Assembly (NCBI GenBank): GCA_015062055.1
Contig: SUVK01000002.1
Location: 1 to 64,000 of the forward strand
Direction of reading: 5' to 3'
Length of the DNA stretch: 64,000 nucleotides
Source of the DNA: Akkermansiaceae bacterium
Lineage (GTDB): Bacteria; Verrucomicrobiota; Verrucomicrobiia; Verrucomicrobiales; Akkermansiaceae
Each line of letters begins with the position of its first letter. Position 1 is the stretch's first letter. Of the stretch, positions 9,526 to 18,599 are shown in pieces. The translations under genes were made by a program, and so were the position numbers. The notes beneath the pieces were generated by a model, which saw nothing but the letters and a program-made list of their open reading frames with translations, was not told the origin of the DNA and did no database searches.

Positions 9526-9625
9526 GACAAACACAGCCGCACCGGCGGTGTCGGGGTGTATATGACATAGTATGTGCGTGCAGGGCAAATATGAGTCGAC
9601 TCGCTTCTTTGGAAATGGCTCTCAA

Positions 9626-10108
9626 TTATGGGCCGACGATGCGAATTTTTTGATTGATGGTGTATTTATGGTGCTGCTCGTTAGATTTGTTGTTTTCGTC
9701 ATCTGCCGTGTTGAACTCGAGGGTACCTTTCAAGGTGTAGACGGGGTGAATCTTGCTTATCGTCTTGTATTCAAAAACAATGGTAATACTATCGTCTTCG
9801 GAATACGCAAATACATCGGCATAAAGGGGCTTTTTATCGGGCGCAATGAGCTCACCGTTAAATACAATATCGTAGATGTCGGGGGGTGTTGTTTCTTCCT
9901 CTTTCTGAGAAGGATACAGAACAGCCGTTACCGCAACCCTCAGCTGGGGCATGAACGCTCCACTCTCTTCGTCTTCTCTGAGGTAGGATTCTTCTCCGGG
10001 GGGGGGGGGGGGGGCAAAGATTACCTGGGAAACGCTGAATTCCGGGGCGTCTTCGGCTAAGGTCTGCATCGCCATAAACGGCAGAAACAGTAAAGATTTT
10101 CTGTTCAT
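9626..10108 (-). CDS. Secreted protein of unknown function carrying a poly-C tract
   Basis: 160 residues with a signal peptide (MNRKSLLFLPFMAMQTLA). I do not recognise the family. After the signal, residues 33-37 are five prolines encoded by a C17 run. The remaining part matches one copy of a unit seen in the two upstream proteins: an opening FNGELI.PDKK followed about 35 residues later by LKGTLEFNT, and it ends YTINQKIRI. It is the third gene of an operon, starting 4 nt after the previous stop. The mononucleotide run makes the frame prone to slippage, so the gene may be switched on and off. Confidence 0.75.
   Translation of the reverse strand: MNRKSLLFLPFMAMQTLAEDAPEFSVSQVIFAPPPPPGEESYLREDEESGAFMPQLRVAVTAVLYPSQKEEETTPPDIYDIVFNGELIAPDKKPLYADVFAYSEDDSITIVFEYKTISKIHPVYTLKGTLEFNTADDENNKSNEQHHKYTINQKIRIVGP
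9998..10014 (-). repeat. 17-nt homopolymer (C17 in the coding strand)
   Basis: The plus strand shows 17 consecutive G. In the gene this covers the last two bases of Ala32 and five CCC proline codons. The frame is open at this length. No other run of comparable length exists in the window. Confidence 0.9.
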
Positions 10109-10112
10109 ATTG

Positions 10113-11627
10113 TTACTTGTTGGTACTGAGGTCTATCAGTTGGTTAATGTTACTCGAGTAAAGCTGCCCGTCTTTCAGAATGCGCAGTTTTACCTCAAGC
10201 GGATGTTCTTGTGTGTGCAGCCGGTCGTCAGCGGGGGTGTAGTGAAAGATGACAACATCGTTTTCTTGCTCCATGCGGCAAGAATGAAAAGCGGTTGCAA
10301 GCCCACAGATTCGTTTTAGATCCGCATTTTTTCCCTCTTCCACGCGAACGGTGACGGTCTGCGATTCTTTATCCCACAGGAGCGAATAGTCTTCAACCAC
10401 TTGTGTTATCTTATCGTGAAGTTGCACCGCTGCTGTATACCTGTAGTTTTGAGGGTTACAGACCATATAACTAATGGTCCCTTCGACGCGTAATTTCAGA
10501 CCTTTGGGGATAGACTCCCGGTTGATGACTTGAAATATGAACCCCGCGTCCCAAACATAATCCAACGATAAGGGAATTTGAAACCCGGTTTCGTCTGTCA
10601 CTGTGCCCTTAAATTGTGGCTGCAATGTTACAAACCCAACCCCGGTTTCTTCTACTAATTCTTCCATCATTTTGCGTCTTTGTTGAAGAATCGGGGAGGT
10701 ACATTGTTGCCAAAAAAGCATAATCAGCCCGCGCTCCTCTTGTTCATCGTCGATTTGTGCTTTTGAAATGGGATAAAACTCTGTGCAGACGTGTCGGTAC
10801 TTGACTTGTATCGGCTCGTTTGAGGCTGTAGACGCTATAGGCTGTGGTTCAAGATTGATTGTCTGATTAAGCTTGGTAGAGACGGTATGGGCTTTACCTT
10901 TCAAAATGATTTGTAAAGAGCCTTTATCGCTTGCGGCCGTCTCTTCGGTGTAAAAGCAAACGGCATCCTCAGAATACCACACCCCATCCTTTTTCAGTGT
11001 TCCGTTTTCGGTGCTCCATACCTTGCCGTTGGTGTCTTTGAAAATAACGCCATCAATGGCAGCGGCAGATGTTTTGGTGCGATCCGGCGGCATAATCATG
11101 AATGAGTGCTTGTGTGTGCCGCCACCGGCATCGGGCAGATAATGAATGGTATACCCGTCGGTCTTGTATTCTCCCCTACCTTTAATCGTTACTGCTTTGC
11201 TTAACTCCGTTCCCTCGCCCTTGCGTATGGTGTATGTAAGCTCTCCTTTTAATTGTAACTTGGAAGAAGTTGGTGTCTTACTGCTGATAAAAGTTAATCC
11301 TATGCGGTTGCTGAGGTTGAGGACTGTGGGTTTTGTCGCAACGAAACCTTTGCCGTCACTCAGTGAGCCCTTAAAGGAAATATTGCAGAGAAAACCGTCT
11401 GAAACAGGCGGAAAATCCGGTGAGTCAAGCGATGAATCGTTGATGACTGTTGATTGCAATTCAATGCTGCATGGGGGGATGGGCTCCTCAAATTCATTTG
11501 TTGCCGCCGGGGCCCATTCGGGGGCTTTGGGGACGATTGTTATGCCGTGAGTGCGAAAACCTAACGGCTCATCTGCTGCTTGACTGATTGAACCCAACAA
11601 TAATAATGGTAAAAGAGAAATTTTCAT
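10113..11627 (-). CDS. Secreted multi-repeat beta-type protein of unknown function
   Basis: 504 residues with a signal peptide cut after about ISQAA. I do not recognise a named family. At least three copies of one unit can be aligned by eye: FKGSLSDGKGF with LKGELTYTI; IFKDTNGKVW with IILKGKAHTV; and FKGTVTDETGF with LRVEGTISYMV. Each copy opens with a D/N-G-K/F turn and closes 40-60 residues later with an L.(K/E)G.L.Y strand. The C-terminus DGQLYSSNINQLIDL resembles the end of the other two operon proteins. It is the middle gene of three, with 5-nt and 4-nt gaps. A cell-envelope or exported structural protein is likely. Confidence 0.75.
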   Translation of the reverse strand: MKISLLPLLLLGSISQAADEPLGFRTHGITIVPKAPEWAPAATNEFEEPIPPCSIELQSTVINDSSLDSPDFPPVSDGFLCNISFKGSLSDGKGFVATKPTVLNLSNRIGLTFISSKTPTSSKLQLKGELTYTIRKGEGTELSKAVTIKGRGEYKTDGYTIHYLPDAGGGTHKHSFMIMPPDRTKTSAAAIDGVIFKDTNGKVWSTENGTLKKDGVWYSEDAVCFYTEETAASDKGSLQIILKGKAHTVSTKLNQTINLEPQPIASTASNEPIQVKYRHVCTEFYPISKAQIDDEQEERGLIMLFWQQCTSPILQQRRKMMEELVEETGVGFVTLQPQFKGTVTDETGFQIPLSLDYVWDAGFIFQVINRESIPKGLKLRVEGTISYMVCNPQNYRYTAAVQLHDKITQVVEDYSLLWDKESQTVTVRVEEGKNADLKRICGLATAFHSCRMEQENDVVIFHYTPADDRLHTQEHPLEVKLRILKDGQLYSSNINQLIDLSTNK

Positions 11628-11632
11628 GACTG

Positions 11633-12673
11633 TTATTTGAGCTGCAGAACAGGCAGTTTTTGGTTAAATTGATAACGGCGAGTATGTGCCTTGCGGCGTA
11701 TCCTCAGGCTGATTTTGCCTTGTTGCGGCAAGATTCCCTCTTTGCAGGCGAAATCCCAGCAGTATCTATCCATGTCGTCATTGCCCAACGTTCCCCGTAT
11801 TTCCAACTTCTCATCAGTTCGGTCAGAGATGACTACATCTTCATCGATTTCATCGTAAATGATGATATTGGTTATCAGCGAGAGGGGCAATTTTTCTCGG
11901 TCCGGCGATTCTATGTGTATATAACCGGAGTATGTTGCTTCTTCGGTCGCGTCCTCACTTTCTTCGGCCTCTTGAATCTCCTCATCGTCGTACTCTTCGC
12001 CGTAGGATTCATCCTCCTCTGTAAGCTCCTCTTCTGATACGTCTGCCCACACATCGCCTTCGGGGGCTTCCCCCTCTATATCCTCTTCATCGTCCGTCTC
12101 GTCATCGGTGGATACATCGTCAACCGACATCGTTACGAGATAACCACCGATGCTGAGTTTGCAGGGTAGCGCGAAATCTGTAGGCTCAGTTAATTCCGAT
12201 TCGAGATTGTAATGCGCTGCATACTCTAACTTGCCATTGATTGTCAACGTATCGATGGCCGGCAACACGGTTGCTGCCGATAAATCAAACTCAAGAGTTA
12301 TCAGCAAAATGCCGTTTTCTTCGCAGATCACTGTAGCTTGTGGGGTAAATACATTACCGGAGGCATCGGTAATGTGTAAATCTGATTTTACTCCGGTCAC
12401 GCAACTGCGCCCCACTAAGTAGTACCCGCCTTCCTCTTCTGCCTTGATTTTTTCTACTTCATAACGGTATGGGCTTTCTTCTACATTGTCCTCTGGTGGA
12501 TTCTCAAGGGCTTGCATGCAACGGGCATGCAGTGCTTTGTCGGGCCTGGCTGCTAACTTGAGGGTCAAGGTATCTGCTTTGTATGAGGCTTGCAACAAAT
12601 GCAACTGCGGCGCTGTTTCTGCCACAGCACAAGCACAAATAGCAGGGGGCAATACGAGGAGCAGTTTGTTCAT
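11633..12673 (-). CDS. Secreted protein with acidic linker, unknown function
   Basis: 346 residues with a signal peptide (MNKLLLVLPPAICACAVA). The first half carries one copy of the unit shared by this operon (ITDASGNVF followed by LTINGKLEY). A very acidic low-complexity linker follows (about residues 185-250, mainly Asp and Glu). A second, weaker copy follows it (about 250-320, closing LEIRGTLG), and the protein ends YQFNQKLPVLQLK, echoing the ends of the other two proteins. It is the first gene of the operon with a strong promoter ending 9 nt before the ATG. Confidence 0.75.
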   Translation of the reverse strand: MNKLLLVLPPAICACAVAETAPQLHLLQASYKADTLTLKLAARPDKALHARCMQALENPPEDNVEESPYRYEVEKIKAEEEGGYYLVGRSCVTGVKSDLHITDASGNVFTPQATVICEENGILLITLEFDLSAATVLPAIDTLTINGKLEYAAHYNLESELTEPTDFALPCKLSIGGYLVTMSVDDVSTDDETDDEEDIEGEAPEGDVWADVSEEELTEEDESYGEEYDDEEIQEAEESEDATEEATYSGYIHIESPDREKLPLSLITNIIIYDEIDEDVVISDRTDEKLEIRGTLGNDDMDRYCWDFACKEGILPQQGKISLRIRRKAHTRRYQFNQKLPVLQLK

Positions 12674-12682
12674 ATCGCGTTC

Positions 12683-12710
12683 AATATAGCAGCTATACCC
12701 CCTGAGTCAA
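12683..12710 (-). promoter_or_regulatory. Promoter of the three-gene secreted-protein operon
   Basis: Minus strand TTGACT (12705-12710), 16-nt spacer, TATATT (12683-12688), 9 nt before the ATG at 12673. Confidence 0.8.
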
Positions 12711-12742
12711 GCAGAAAAAACGCCCTCAATGCGCTTTACTGC

Positions 12743-12771
12743 TTGCGTTTATTGCTTCTTTATGTTAAATT
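12743..12771 (+). promoter_or_regulatory. Probable promoter of corA-argB-nadK
   Basis: TTGCGT (12743-12748), 17-nt spacer, TAAATT (12766-12771). It would give a leader of about 48 nt, enough to contain the Shine-Dalgarno site of corA. Weaker match than the other promoters. Confidence 0.5.
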
Positions 12772-12815
12772 AGCTGCACAAAGAGCGGGTATTGTAAAAG
12801 AAACATCTGCACCAC

Positions 12816-12821
12816 GGGAGG
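12816..12821 (+). promoter_or_regulatory. Shine-Dalgarno site of corA
   Basis: GGGAGG ends 4 nt before the ATG at 12826. It is a clear ribosome binding site in a window where most genes show none, and it goes with a promoter that leaves a real leader. Confidence 0.75.
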
Positions 12822-12825
12822 AACG

Positions 12826-13815
12826 ATGATTCGTATCTATTCACAGTCAGAGGAGGGAATCTCGCGTACGGTTGGCCTGGAAGAGCAGGAGAACCGTAAG
12901 GGTGATATTTTTTGGATTGATTTGCTTACGCCTAATGCAGAGGAGCTTTCGTTCGCAGAAAAACTCTGTGCAATTGAAATGCCCACCAAGGATGAGATGC
13001 GAGAAATTGAGGCGACCTCTCGCTTGTATTGCGAAGATGGCGGGCGGTTTATGACCACTACCGTGCTTTCACGCGTTGAGACCGATGAACCCATTATTGC
13101 TGAAATAACTTTCATTCTCAAAGAAAAAGTGCTTATTACCATTCGTCATACGGACTCATACTCATTCCGTGTTTTTTCTCATCAACTGCTGCGGCGCCAA
13201 ACAACAAACCGTGATTTGGTGTTTATAGGGTTGCTTGAAACGCTGGTAGATCGTCAGGCCGACGTGCTGGAGCGCTTCGGTACAGAGCTGGATACCCTCT
13301 CAAAGAAAGTATTTATTTCTCAGCGACGCCGTAAAGAAAAGGAGGAGACGCCGGATACTGATGACTTGCGCGATGCCTTGGAAGAACTGGGCCGAGTGGG
13401 TGACCTTATCACCCGCCAACGAGATGCCTTGGTGAACTTGCTGCGTTTGATTACCTTTGCCGGTAATGAGGATTCTTGCATGAGCACGCACGATAGTCTT
13501 TATGTACCGTTGCGCCCCGTGTCTCGAGACGTAAACTCCCTTTCCGAATACGCTTCGTTCCTCTCCAACAAAATTAATTTCATGCTTGATGCCGTGTTGG
13601 GGCTAATCAATATCGAGCAGAATGACATCGTGAAGGTGTTCACTATTATGAGTGTCGTGTTCTTGCCTCCCACGCTCATTGCCAGCATTTTCGGCATGAA
13701 TTACAAGTATATGCCATTCTTGGAAACAGAATGGGGATTCTGGTTCTCTCTCATCCTTATGGTATTGGCCGGTGCCGTACCGCTTATCATATTCAAACTC
13801 AAACGATATATCTGA
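12826..13815 (+). CDS. corA: CorA-family magnesium/divalent cation channel
   Basis: 329 residues. The large N-terminal cytoplasmic domain ends in a long helix, and two C-terminal transmembrane segments follow. The selectivity motif GMN is present after the first of them (FGMNYKYMPF), and the C-terminus is short and basic (FKLKRYI). CorA pentamers admit Mg2+, and some members carry Co2+, Ni2+ or Zn2+. It is the first gene of a corA-argB-nadK run; argB starts 4 nt after its stop. Confidence 0.9.
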   Translation: MIRIYSQSEEGISRTVGLEEQENRKGDIFWIDLLTPNAEELSFAEKLCAIEMPTKDEMREIEATSRLYCEDGGRFMTTTVLSRVETDEPIIAEITFILKEKVLITIRHTDSYSFRVFSHQLLRRQTTNRDLVFIGLLETLVDRQADVLERFGTELDTLSKKVFISQRRRKEKEETPDTDDLRDALEELGRVGDLITRQRDALVNLLRLITFAGNEDSCMSTHDSLYVPLRPVSRDVNSLSEYASFLSNKINFMLDAVLGLINIEQNDIVKVFTIMSVVFLPPTLIASIFGMNYKYMPFLETEWGFWFSLILMVLAGAVPLIIFKLKRYI

Positions 13816-13819
13816 CGCC

Positions 13820-14728
13820 ATGATCAGCAAGCGCAAGGTAGACCAGCCCGAGCTGGAGATTCAAAAAGCCGACATTCTCGTGGAAGCTCTGCAATACATG
13901 CAGTCGTATCGAGATAAAATGGTTCTTATCAAGTTCGGCGGCTCAGCCATGGATGACCCCGAGCTGGTGGAGTCTCTCATGCGCGACATCGTGGTATTAG
14001 AGGCCATGGGGCTTAACCCCGTTGTTGTGCATGGTGGTGGCAAAGCTATTTCTAAAGCCATGGCAGAGGCCGGGTTAGAGGCCAAGTTTGTGAACGGGTT
14101 GCGCGTAACAACCCCCGAAGCTATCGATATTGTTGAGCGTACCCTCAGCGGAACCATTAACCCCGGCTTGGTACGCATGATGCGCGATGCCGGCGGAAAA
14201 GCCGTAGGAATACCCGGCACCAACGTGTTTGTTGGCGAAAAAATCACCGAGCGAGATGCAGATGGTAACCCGGTAGACATCGGTATGGTAGGGCAAGTTA
14301 TAGGCTCGTTGCTTTCTCGTGTAGAAGAGGCTCTTTCTCTGCAAATTACCCCCATTATATCCCCGTTGGCTCGAGAGCTGGGCACTAATCAAGCCCTCAA
14401 TGTTAATGCCGACTTGGCTGCGGCGGCCTTGGCGAGAGAGCTTAAACCCGTGAAACTTATTTACATCTCCGACGTGCCCGGTCTAATGTATGACCCCAAA
14501 GACCCCTCAACCATCATTAAGAGTATCAACCGAAAAGAGGCAGATGAGCTGATGAAAACCGGTGTTATCTCCGGTGGTATGATTCCCAAGGTGAAGAGTG
14601 CCATAGATGCATTGAATGCCGGTGTGCGCAAGGTTCACTTTATTGATGGCCGACTGCCACATACGCTTCTTTTAGAAATCTTTACCCCCGAGGGTATTGG
14701 TACCGAGATTGTTCGCGAACAGCGATAA
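13820..14728 (+). CDS. argB: Acetylglutamate kinase
   Basis: 302 residues from the start chosen here. It contains the N-terminal KFGGSAM (ATP-binding Lys), VVVHGGGKAIS, and the C-terminal MIPKVKSA and HFIDGR motifs. It phosphorylates N-acetylglutamate in the second step of arginine synthesis. The frame remains open 16 codons upstream into corA, but the ATG at 13820, just after the corA stop, gives the usual length. A Ser/Ala-type N-terminal extension before KFGG, as in arginine-inhibited hexameric enzymes, seems present (about 33 residues), so feedback control by arginine is possible. No other arg gene is in the window. Confidence 0.95.
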   Translation: MISKRKVDQPELEIQKADILVEALQYMQSYRDKMVLIKFGGSAMDDPELVESLMRDIVVLEAMGLNPVVVHGGGKAISKAMAEAGLEAKFVNGLRVTTPEAIDIVERTLSGTINPGLVRMMRDAGGKAVGIPGTNVFVGEKITERDADGNPVDIGMVGQVIGSLLSRVEEALSLQITPIISPLARELGTNQALNVNADLAAAALARELKPVKLIYISDVPGLMYDPKDPSTIIKSINRKEADELMKTGVISGGMIPKVKSAIDALNAGVRKVHFIDGRLPHTLLLEIFTPEGIGTEIVREQR

Positions 14729-14737
14729 TTTATTCAT

Positions 14738-15583
14738 ATGCAAACGCCTGCATCCATTGGTGTTGTAAGCCCGGTACGCACGCCCGAGTGTATGCAGGTG
14801 ATGCAGGATTTTCTGCATGCATGTGAGCACTCGGAGCTCATGGCCTATGAATATGGTCGCCATACTCAGGCTGACCCCGTGCTGGGGAAACCCGATATGC
14901 TGATAGGTCTGGGTGGGGATGGTACCATGCTCTCCTTGTCGGCATATGCTGCCCAAAATAATATCATTTTGGGTGGGATTAACATGGGGCATTTGGGCTT
15001 TTTGACTGCATGCGGACGCGAAGAAATGCTGCGTTTGGTAGAATCGTTAGCCGGTGGGGAATATGGGGTTGAGAAACGCTCCATGTTATCAGTTTCTCAA
15101 CATGGTGCCCTGTTGTCCGGTACATACGAAAGTATATTGGCGCTCAATGAGATATCCCTCATGCGCGACCAAACCGGGCGTATGATAGATGTAGATGTAG
15201 AGCTGGATGGGTGTTTGCTCAATCGCTACCACGCAGATGGCGTTTTGGTGGCTACCCCGACAGGCTCAACGGCTTATTCTCTTTCTGCCGGGGGACCATT
15301 ATTGTGGCCTACTGCAGGTGTGATGTGCCTTACCCCCATATGCCCGCACAGTCTCACCAGTCGTCCTGTGGTATTACCCGATAATGTGGAAATAACGCTC
15401 AAACCCAGAGAACGCCGAGGCCGTGCAGGGGAGTCTCTCATCTATTCCGTAGACGGGCATGACACACGACCTATTGCGTTGAATGAAACGCTCGTTATAC
15501 GCAAGGCCGATACATCATTGAAACTGTTGACCTTACCCAACAGCGATTACGCCACGAGGCTGCGAGCCAAGCTTGGTTGGTAG
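14738..15583 (+). CDS. nadK: NAD kinase
   Basis: 281 residues. The signature GLGGDGTML (GGDGT motif) is followed by GINMGHLGFL, and the second conserved block TPTGSTAYSLSAGGP is complete. The enzyme phosphorylates NAD+ to NADP+. It starts 9 nt after argB and is probably cotranscribed with it; NADPH is needed for the step after ArgB, though this link is only suggestive. Confidence 0.96.
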   Translation: MQTPASIGVVSPVRTPECMQVMQDFLHACEHSELMAYEYGRHTQADPVLGKPDMLIGLGGDGTMLSLSAYAAQNNIILGGINMGHLGFLTACGREEMLRLVESLAGGEYGVEKRSMLSVSQHGALLSGTYESILALNEISLMRDQTGRMIDVDVELDGCLLNRYHADGVLVATPTGSTAYSLSAGGPLLWPTAGVMCLTPICPHSLTSRPVVLPDNVEITLKPRERRGRAGESLIYSVDGHDTRPIALNETLVIRKADTSLKLLTLPNSDYATRLRAKLGW

Positions 15584-15622
15584 CTTCTTGCCGAAAATTA
15601 TTTTATATTGCAAAGTTTGCGC

Positions 15623-15651
15623 TTGCTAAACGGGGGAGATTTTGGCAGAAT
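15623..15651 (+). promoter_or_regulatory. Promoter of the amidase-recG unit
   Basis: TTGCTA (15623-15628), 17-nt spacer, CAGAAT (15646-15651), 7 nt before the ATG at 15659. It fixes the start of the amidase at that ATG rather than 17 codons upstream. Confidence 0.6.
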
Positions 15652-15658
15652 AGCGCAC

Positions 15659-16345
15659 ATGGCGTATCGTACAATAATTGCTTTTTTCATCCTGACCCTG
15701 GCATGCATGCTCGGTTGCCAGCAACAGGGGATTAACAGCTACCGCAAGCCTCCCGTTTACAAATTCAAGCAAGATCGTACGCCCTTGGTTCAACGCTCCA
15801 TTACCCGTTTGGCCAAAGAGGCTAATATCAAGATTCGCATGATGCCGTCCAACTCACGGCAACGTCGCGGGGCTAAGCGACTCAAACCCTCATTCATCAC
15901 CATTCACAGCACGGCAAATCACTCTTCGACATCTACTGCCATGCAACATTCGCGTGCTCTTTGTCGTGGTGCATTCACCAACCGTAGCTGGCACTTTACG
16001 GTCGACCAGTTTATGGTCGTGCAAAACCTCCCCTTAACCGAAACCGGTTGGCATGCCGGTAATAATGCCGGTAATCACAACTCCATAGGTATCGAAATGT
16101 GCGAATGTGAAAGCAGGGGGCACAACCATTTCCGTACCTGGGATCGTGCTGCTAAATTAACAGCTGTCTTAATGAAACGCTACAAAATACGCTTGCGTTA
16201 TGTAGTGCCGCATTACCATTGGACCCGCAAGAATTGTCCCGCCCCATTGATGGATAATGGTAAACCCGGGCCCAAGTGGATGTGGTTCCTCTCACGCGTA
16301 GACTACTACTATCGTTGTATTAATCAAGGTGTTTCAAACCGATAA
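15659..16345 (+). CDS. N-acetylmuramoyl-L-alanine amidase (Amidase_2), exported
   Basis: 228 residues with an N-terminal hydrophobic signal ending near Cys21 (ACMLGC), possibly a lipoprotein. The Amidase_2 zinc fold is recognisable: ITIHST with the first zinc His, WHFTVDQ, the SIGIEMCE strand, and the final HYHWTRKNCPAP with the second His and the Cys-Pro. Such enzymes cut the bond between muramic acid and the stem peptide. The C-terminal RKNCP segment is more like Gram-positive and phage-type members than AmpD. recG begins within its stop codon (TAATG), so the two genes are translationally coupled. Confidence 0.87.
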   Translation: MAYRTIIAFFILTLACMLGCQQQGINSYRKPPVYKFKQDRTPLVQRSITRLAKEANIKIRMMPSNSRQRRGAKRLKPSFITIHSTANHSSTSTAMQHSRALCRGAFTNRSWHFTVDQFMVVQNLPLTETGWHAGNNAGNHNSIGIEMCECESRGHNHFRTWDRAAKLTAVLMKRYKIRLRYVVPHYHWTRKNCPAPLMDNGKPGPKWMWFLSRVDYYYRCINQGVSNR

Positions 16346-18480
16346 TGCCTACCATCGGTAAACTTCGATTGGCAGATTCTCTTCAAGGGGTGCCTTTCAT
16401 AACTTCTCGAGAGCTCAAGGTTTTGCAAGCCTCGTCTCTCGAGACCGTTGAAGACGTGCTCATGCGAGTACCACGGCGTTATGAGGACCGCCGCAGTACC
16501 AAACCCATTACTGCTCTGATTAACGGGGAAACCGTCAGCCTAATGGTGCATGTGTACAGTGCCGGTTGGCGTTTTTCGTATAAGCGCTACTTTGAGGTGA
16601 GTGCCGGAGCCGAGGGCGACCCATACGGTGCGCGTATTTACTTGCGTTGGTTTAACATGCCCTATGTTGCAAAACTACTGGCAATGGGGATGAATCTTTC
16701 CGTTTACGGTAAAGTTAAGGAATACGCCGGTAAACTCACCATCTCTAACCCCGATTTCGAAATTTTGGAAGATGAGGACGTTGGTCATCGTTTGGTTGCT
16801 GTTGCGATGGGGGGCGTTGCGGAGTCTGTAAAAGAATCTGCTGATGCCGATTTGATTCATACCGCTCGTATTGTGCCGATATACCGTGGCATTTCCGGTA
16901 TGACGACACGAAGTTTTCGTGCCTTGGTGTGGCGGCTGTTGCAAGAGTTATCCCCCGATACCCCGCAACCGGGTTACGATGTAGCGCCGGCCTACCCATT
17001 TCGGGAGGCTCTGCAAGATATTCATTTCCCGGCATCTCCCGAGGCGTCGCATAAAGCCCGCATGCGTTTTGCGCTAGCTGAGTGTTTTCGCCAGCAATTT
17101 ACCGTGGCATGGAAACGCCGCCGCACGCAGGGAAGAGCCGGGCAAATTACCGCTACAAATGATGGCTATTTGAAAGAATTGCTCGCATCGTTGCCGTTTC
17201 AATTAACGCAGGCACAAGCTCGTTGTGTGGCCGAGATTCGCGCCGATATGGAACGCCCTCAGCAAATGAACCGCCTTTTGCAGGGCGATGTCGGTAGCGG
17301 TAAAACGTTAGTGGCACTTTGTGCCATGTTGTTGGCAGTCGAAAGTGGAAAAACGGCAGCAATGATTGCACCTACTCAAATTTTGGCCGAGCAACACTAC
17401 AACAACTTTCGACGCTTGCTGAAGAATATGGATGTCCGCTTGTCACTGCGTACTTCTGAGCGCGCCGACGACTCCGATATTATCCCCGAAACTGCCGGTT
17501 ATGGTGATGCTTCCCCTCGCATCATTGTCGGTACTCATGCCTTGCTATACAAAAAGAACCGTCCGATTAATCTGGGGCTGGCCGTCATTGACGAACAACA
17601 CAAATTCGGTGTTGCTCAGCGCGAGAAATTCATCAATACCGGTGATAATCCCGATGTCTTGGTGATGACTGCCACCCCTATTCCCCGCACGCTCACCTTG
17701 ACCTTGTACGGAGATTTGGATGTTTCGATTATCGATGAATTGCCGTCCAATCGTGGAGAAATTATTACCGCCTTGCGTACTCCTGCTCAAATGACGAAAA
17801 TCATCACCTTTATGCGCAGTGAGCTTGATGGAGGGCGTCAAATCTATATCGTATCACCTTTGATTGAGGAAAGTGAGACACGCCAGCAAGCCGCAGCCAT
17901 TACGGAGTTGGAAAAATGGCGCGGTGTTTTTCCCGATGTTAACATAGGGTTATTGCACGGTCGCTTGTCGGCCGAAGAAAAAGATGCCGTGATGGCGGAA
18001 TTTCGCTCTGCCAATACCAAAATCCTGATAGCGACGACAGTTGTGGAGGTTGGCGTAGATGTGCCGAATGCCACCATCATGATGATTAACGATGCTGATG
18101 CGTTCGGTCTGTCTCAATTACACCAGTTGAGGGGGCGTATAGGGCGCGGTCAGTACAAAAGCTACTGCATTTTGCTTACATCGGCAAAGCAAGGTGAGCC
18201 CGGGCGTGATAAACTTGAGGTTTTGTGCCGTACGCTCAACGGTTTTGAAATTGCAGAAGAAGATTTCCGTTTGCGTGGTCCGGGCGATGTTCTGGGCACC
18301 GCTCAAAGTGGCTTAGCTGCCGTGCGCTTTGCCGAGTGGCTCAGCGATATTCGCCTGATACACCGCGCCAACCGAGATGCTGCCGCCATTTTAGATGCCG
18401 ACCCCGAATTATTACACCCCCGGCATGCACCTCTTCGCGAACTAATTCAATTTGAGGAAGAACAGGGAATAGTGGGATAA
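16345..18480 (+). CDS. recG: ATP-dependent DNA helicase RecG
   Basis: 711 residues. An N-terminal wedge domain with the OB fold is followed by helicase motifs: Q motif/I LLQGDVGSGKT, II DEQH (a DExH variant as usual for RecG), III TATPIPRT, and VI QLRGRIGRG. The C-terminal TRG region is present (FRLRGPGDVLGTAQSG). RecG remodels stalled replication forks and Holliday junctions. The start ATG overlaps the stop codon of the amidase gene by one base. Confidence 0.96.
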   Translation: MPTIGKLRLADSLQGVPFITSRELKVLQASSLETVEDVLMRVPRRYEDRRSTKPITALINGETVSLMVHVYSAGWRFSYKRYFEVSAGAEGDPYGARIYLRWFNMPYVAKLLAMGMNLSVYGKVKEYAGKLTISNPDFEILEDEDVGHRLVAVAMGGVAESVKESADADLIHTARIVPIYRGISGMTTRSFRALVWRLLQELSPDTPQPGYDVAPAYPFREALQDIHFPASPEASHKARMRFALAECFRQQFTVAWKRRRTQGRAGQITATNDGYLKELLASLPFQLTQAQARCVAEIRADMERPQQMNRLLQGDVGSGKTLVALCAMLLAVESGKTAAMIAPTQILAEQHYNNFRRLLKNMDVRLSLRTSERADDSDIIPETAGYGDASPRIIVGTHALLYKKNRPINLGLAVIDEQHKFGVAQREKFINTGDNPDVLVMTATPIPRTLTLTLYGDLDVSIIDELPSNRGEIITALRTPAQMTKIITFMRSELDGGRQIYIVSPLIEESETRQQAAAITELEKWRGVFPDVNIGLLHGRLSAEEKDAVMAEFRSANTKILIATTVVEVGVDVPNATIMMINDADAFGLSQLHQLRGRIGRGQYKSYCILLTSAKQGEPGRDKLEVLCRTLNGFEIAEEDFRLRGPGDVLGTAQSGLAAVRFAEWLSDIRLIHRANRDAAAILDADPELLHPRHAPLRELIQFEEEQGIVG

Positions 18481-18555
18481 TTTGACTGTATTACTGCCGC
18501 TTATCCTAACGTGCATGCCTGCCTTGTGCTCTTGTCATCTTTCCAATTCATGCCA

Positions 18556-18599
18556 TTGACAAGATAATTACGCCGGATTACGTGGCAAAATCTTGTCAA
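18556..18599. repeat. 10-bp inverted repeat overlapping the aroK -35 element
   Basis: TTGACAAGAT (18556-18565) is matched perfectly by ATCTTGTCAA (18590-18599) across a 24-nt gap. The arm centres are 34 bp apart, about three helical turns. The right arm contains the aroK -35 (TTGTCA). It could be an operator or, less likely as the loop is long and no T run follows, a recG terminator. Confidence 0.6.

Noticed and set aside
18481..18592. The inverted repeat after recG as a rho-independent terminator
   Set aside because: The loop would be 24 nt and no T run follows either arm; an operator role fits better, though neither is shown.
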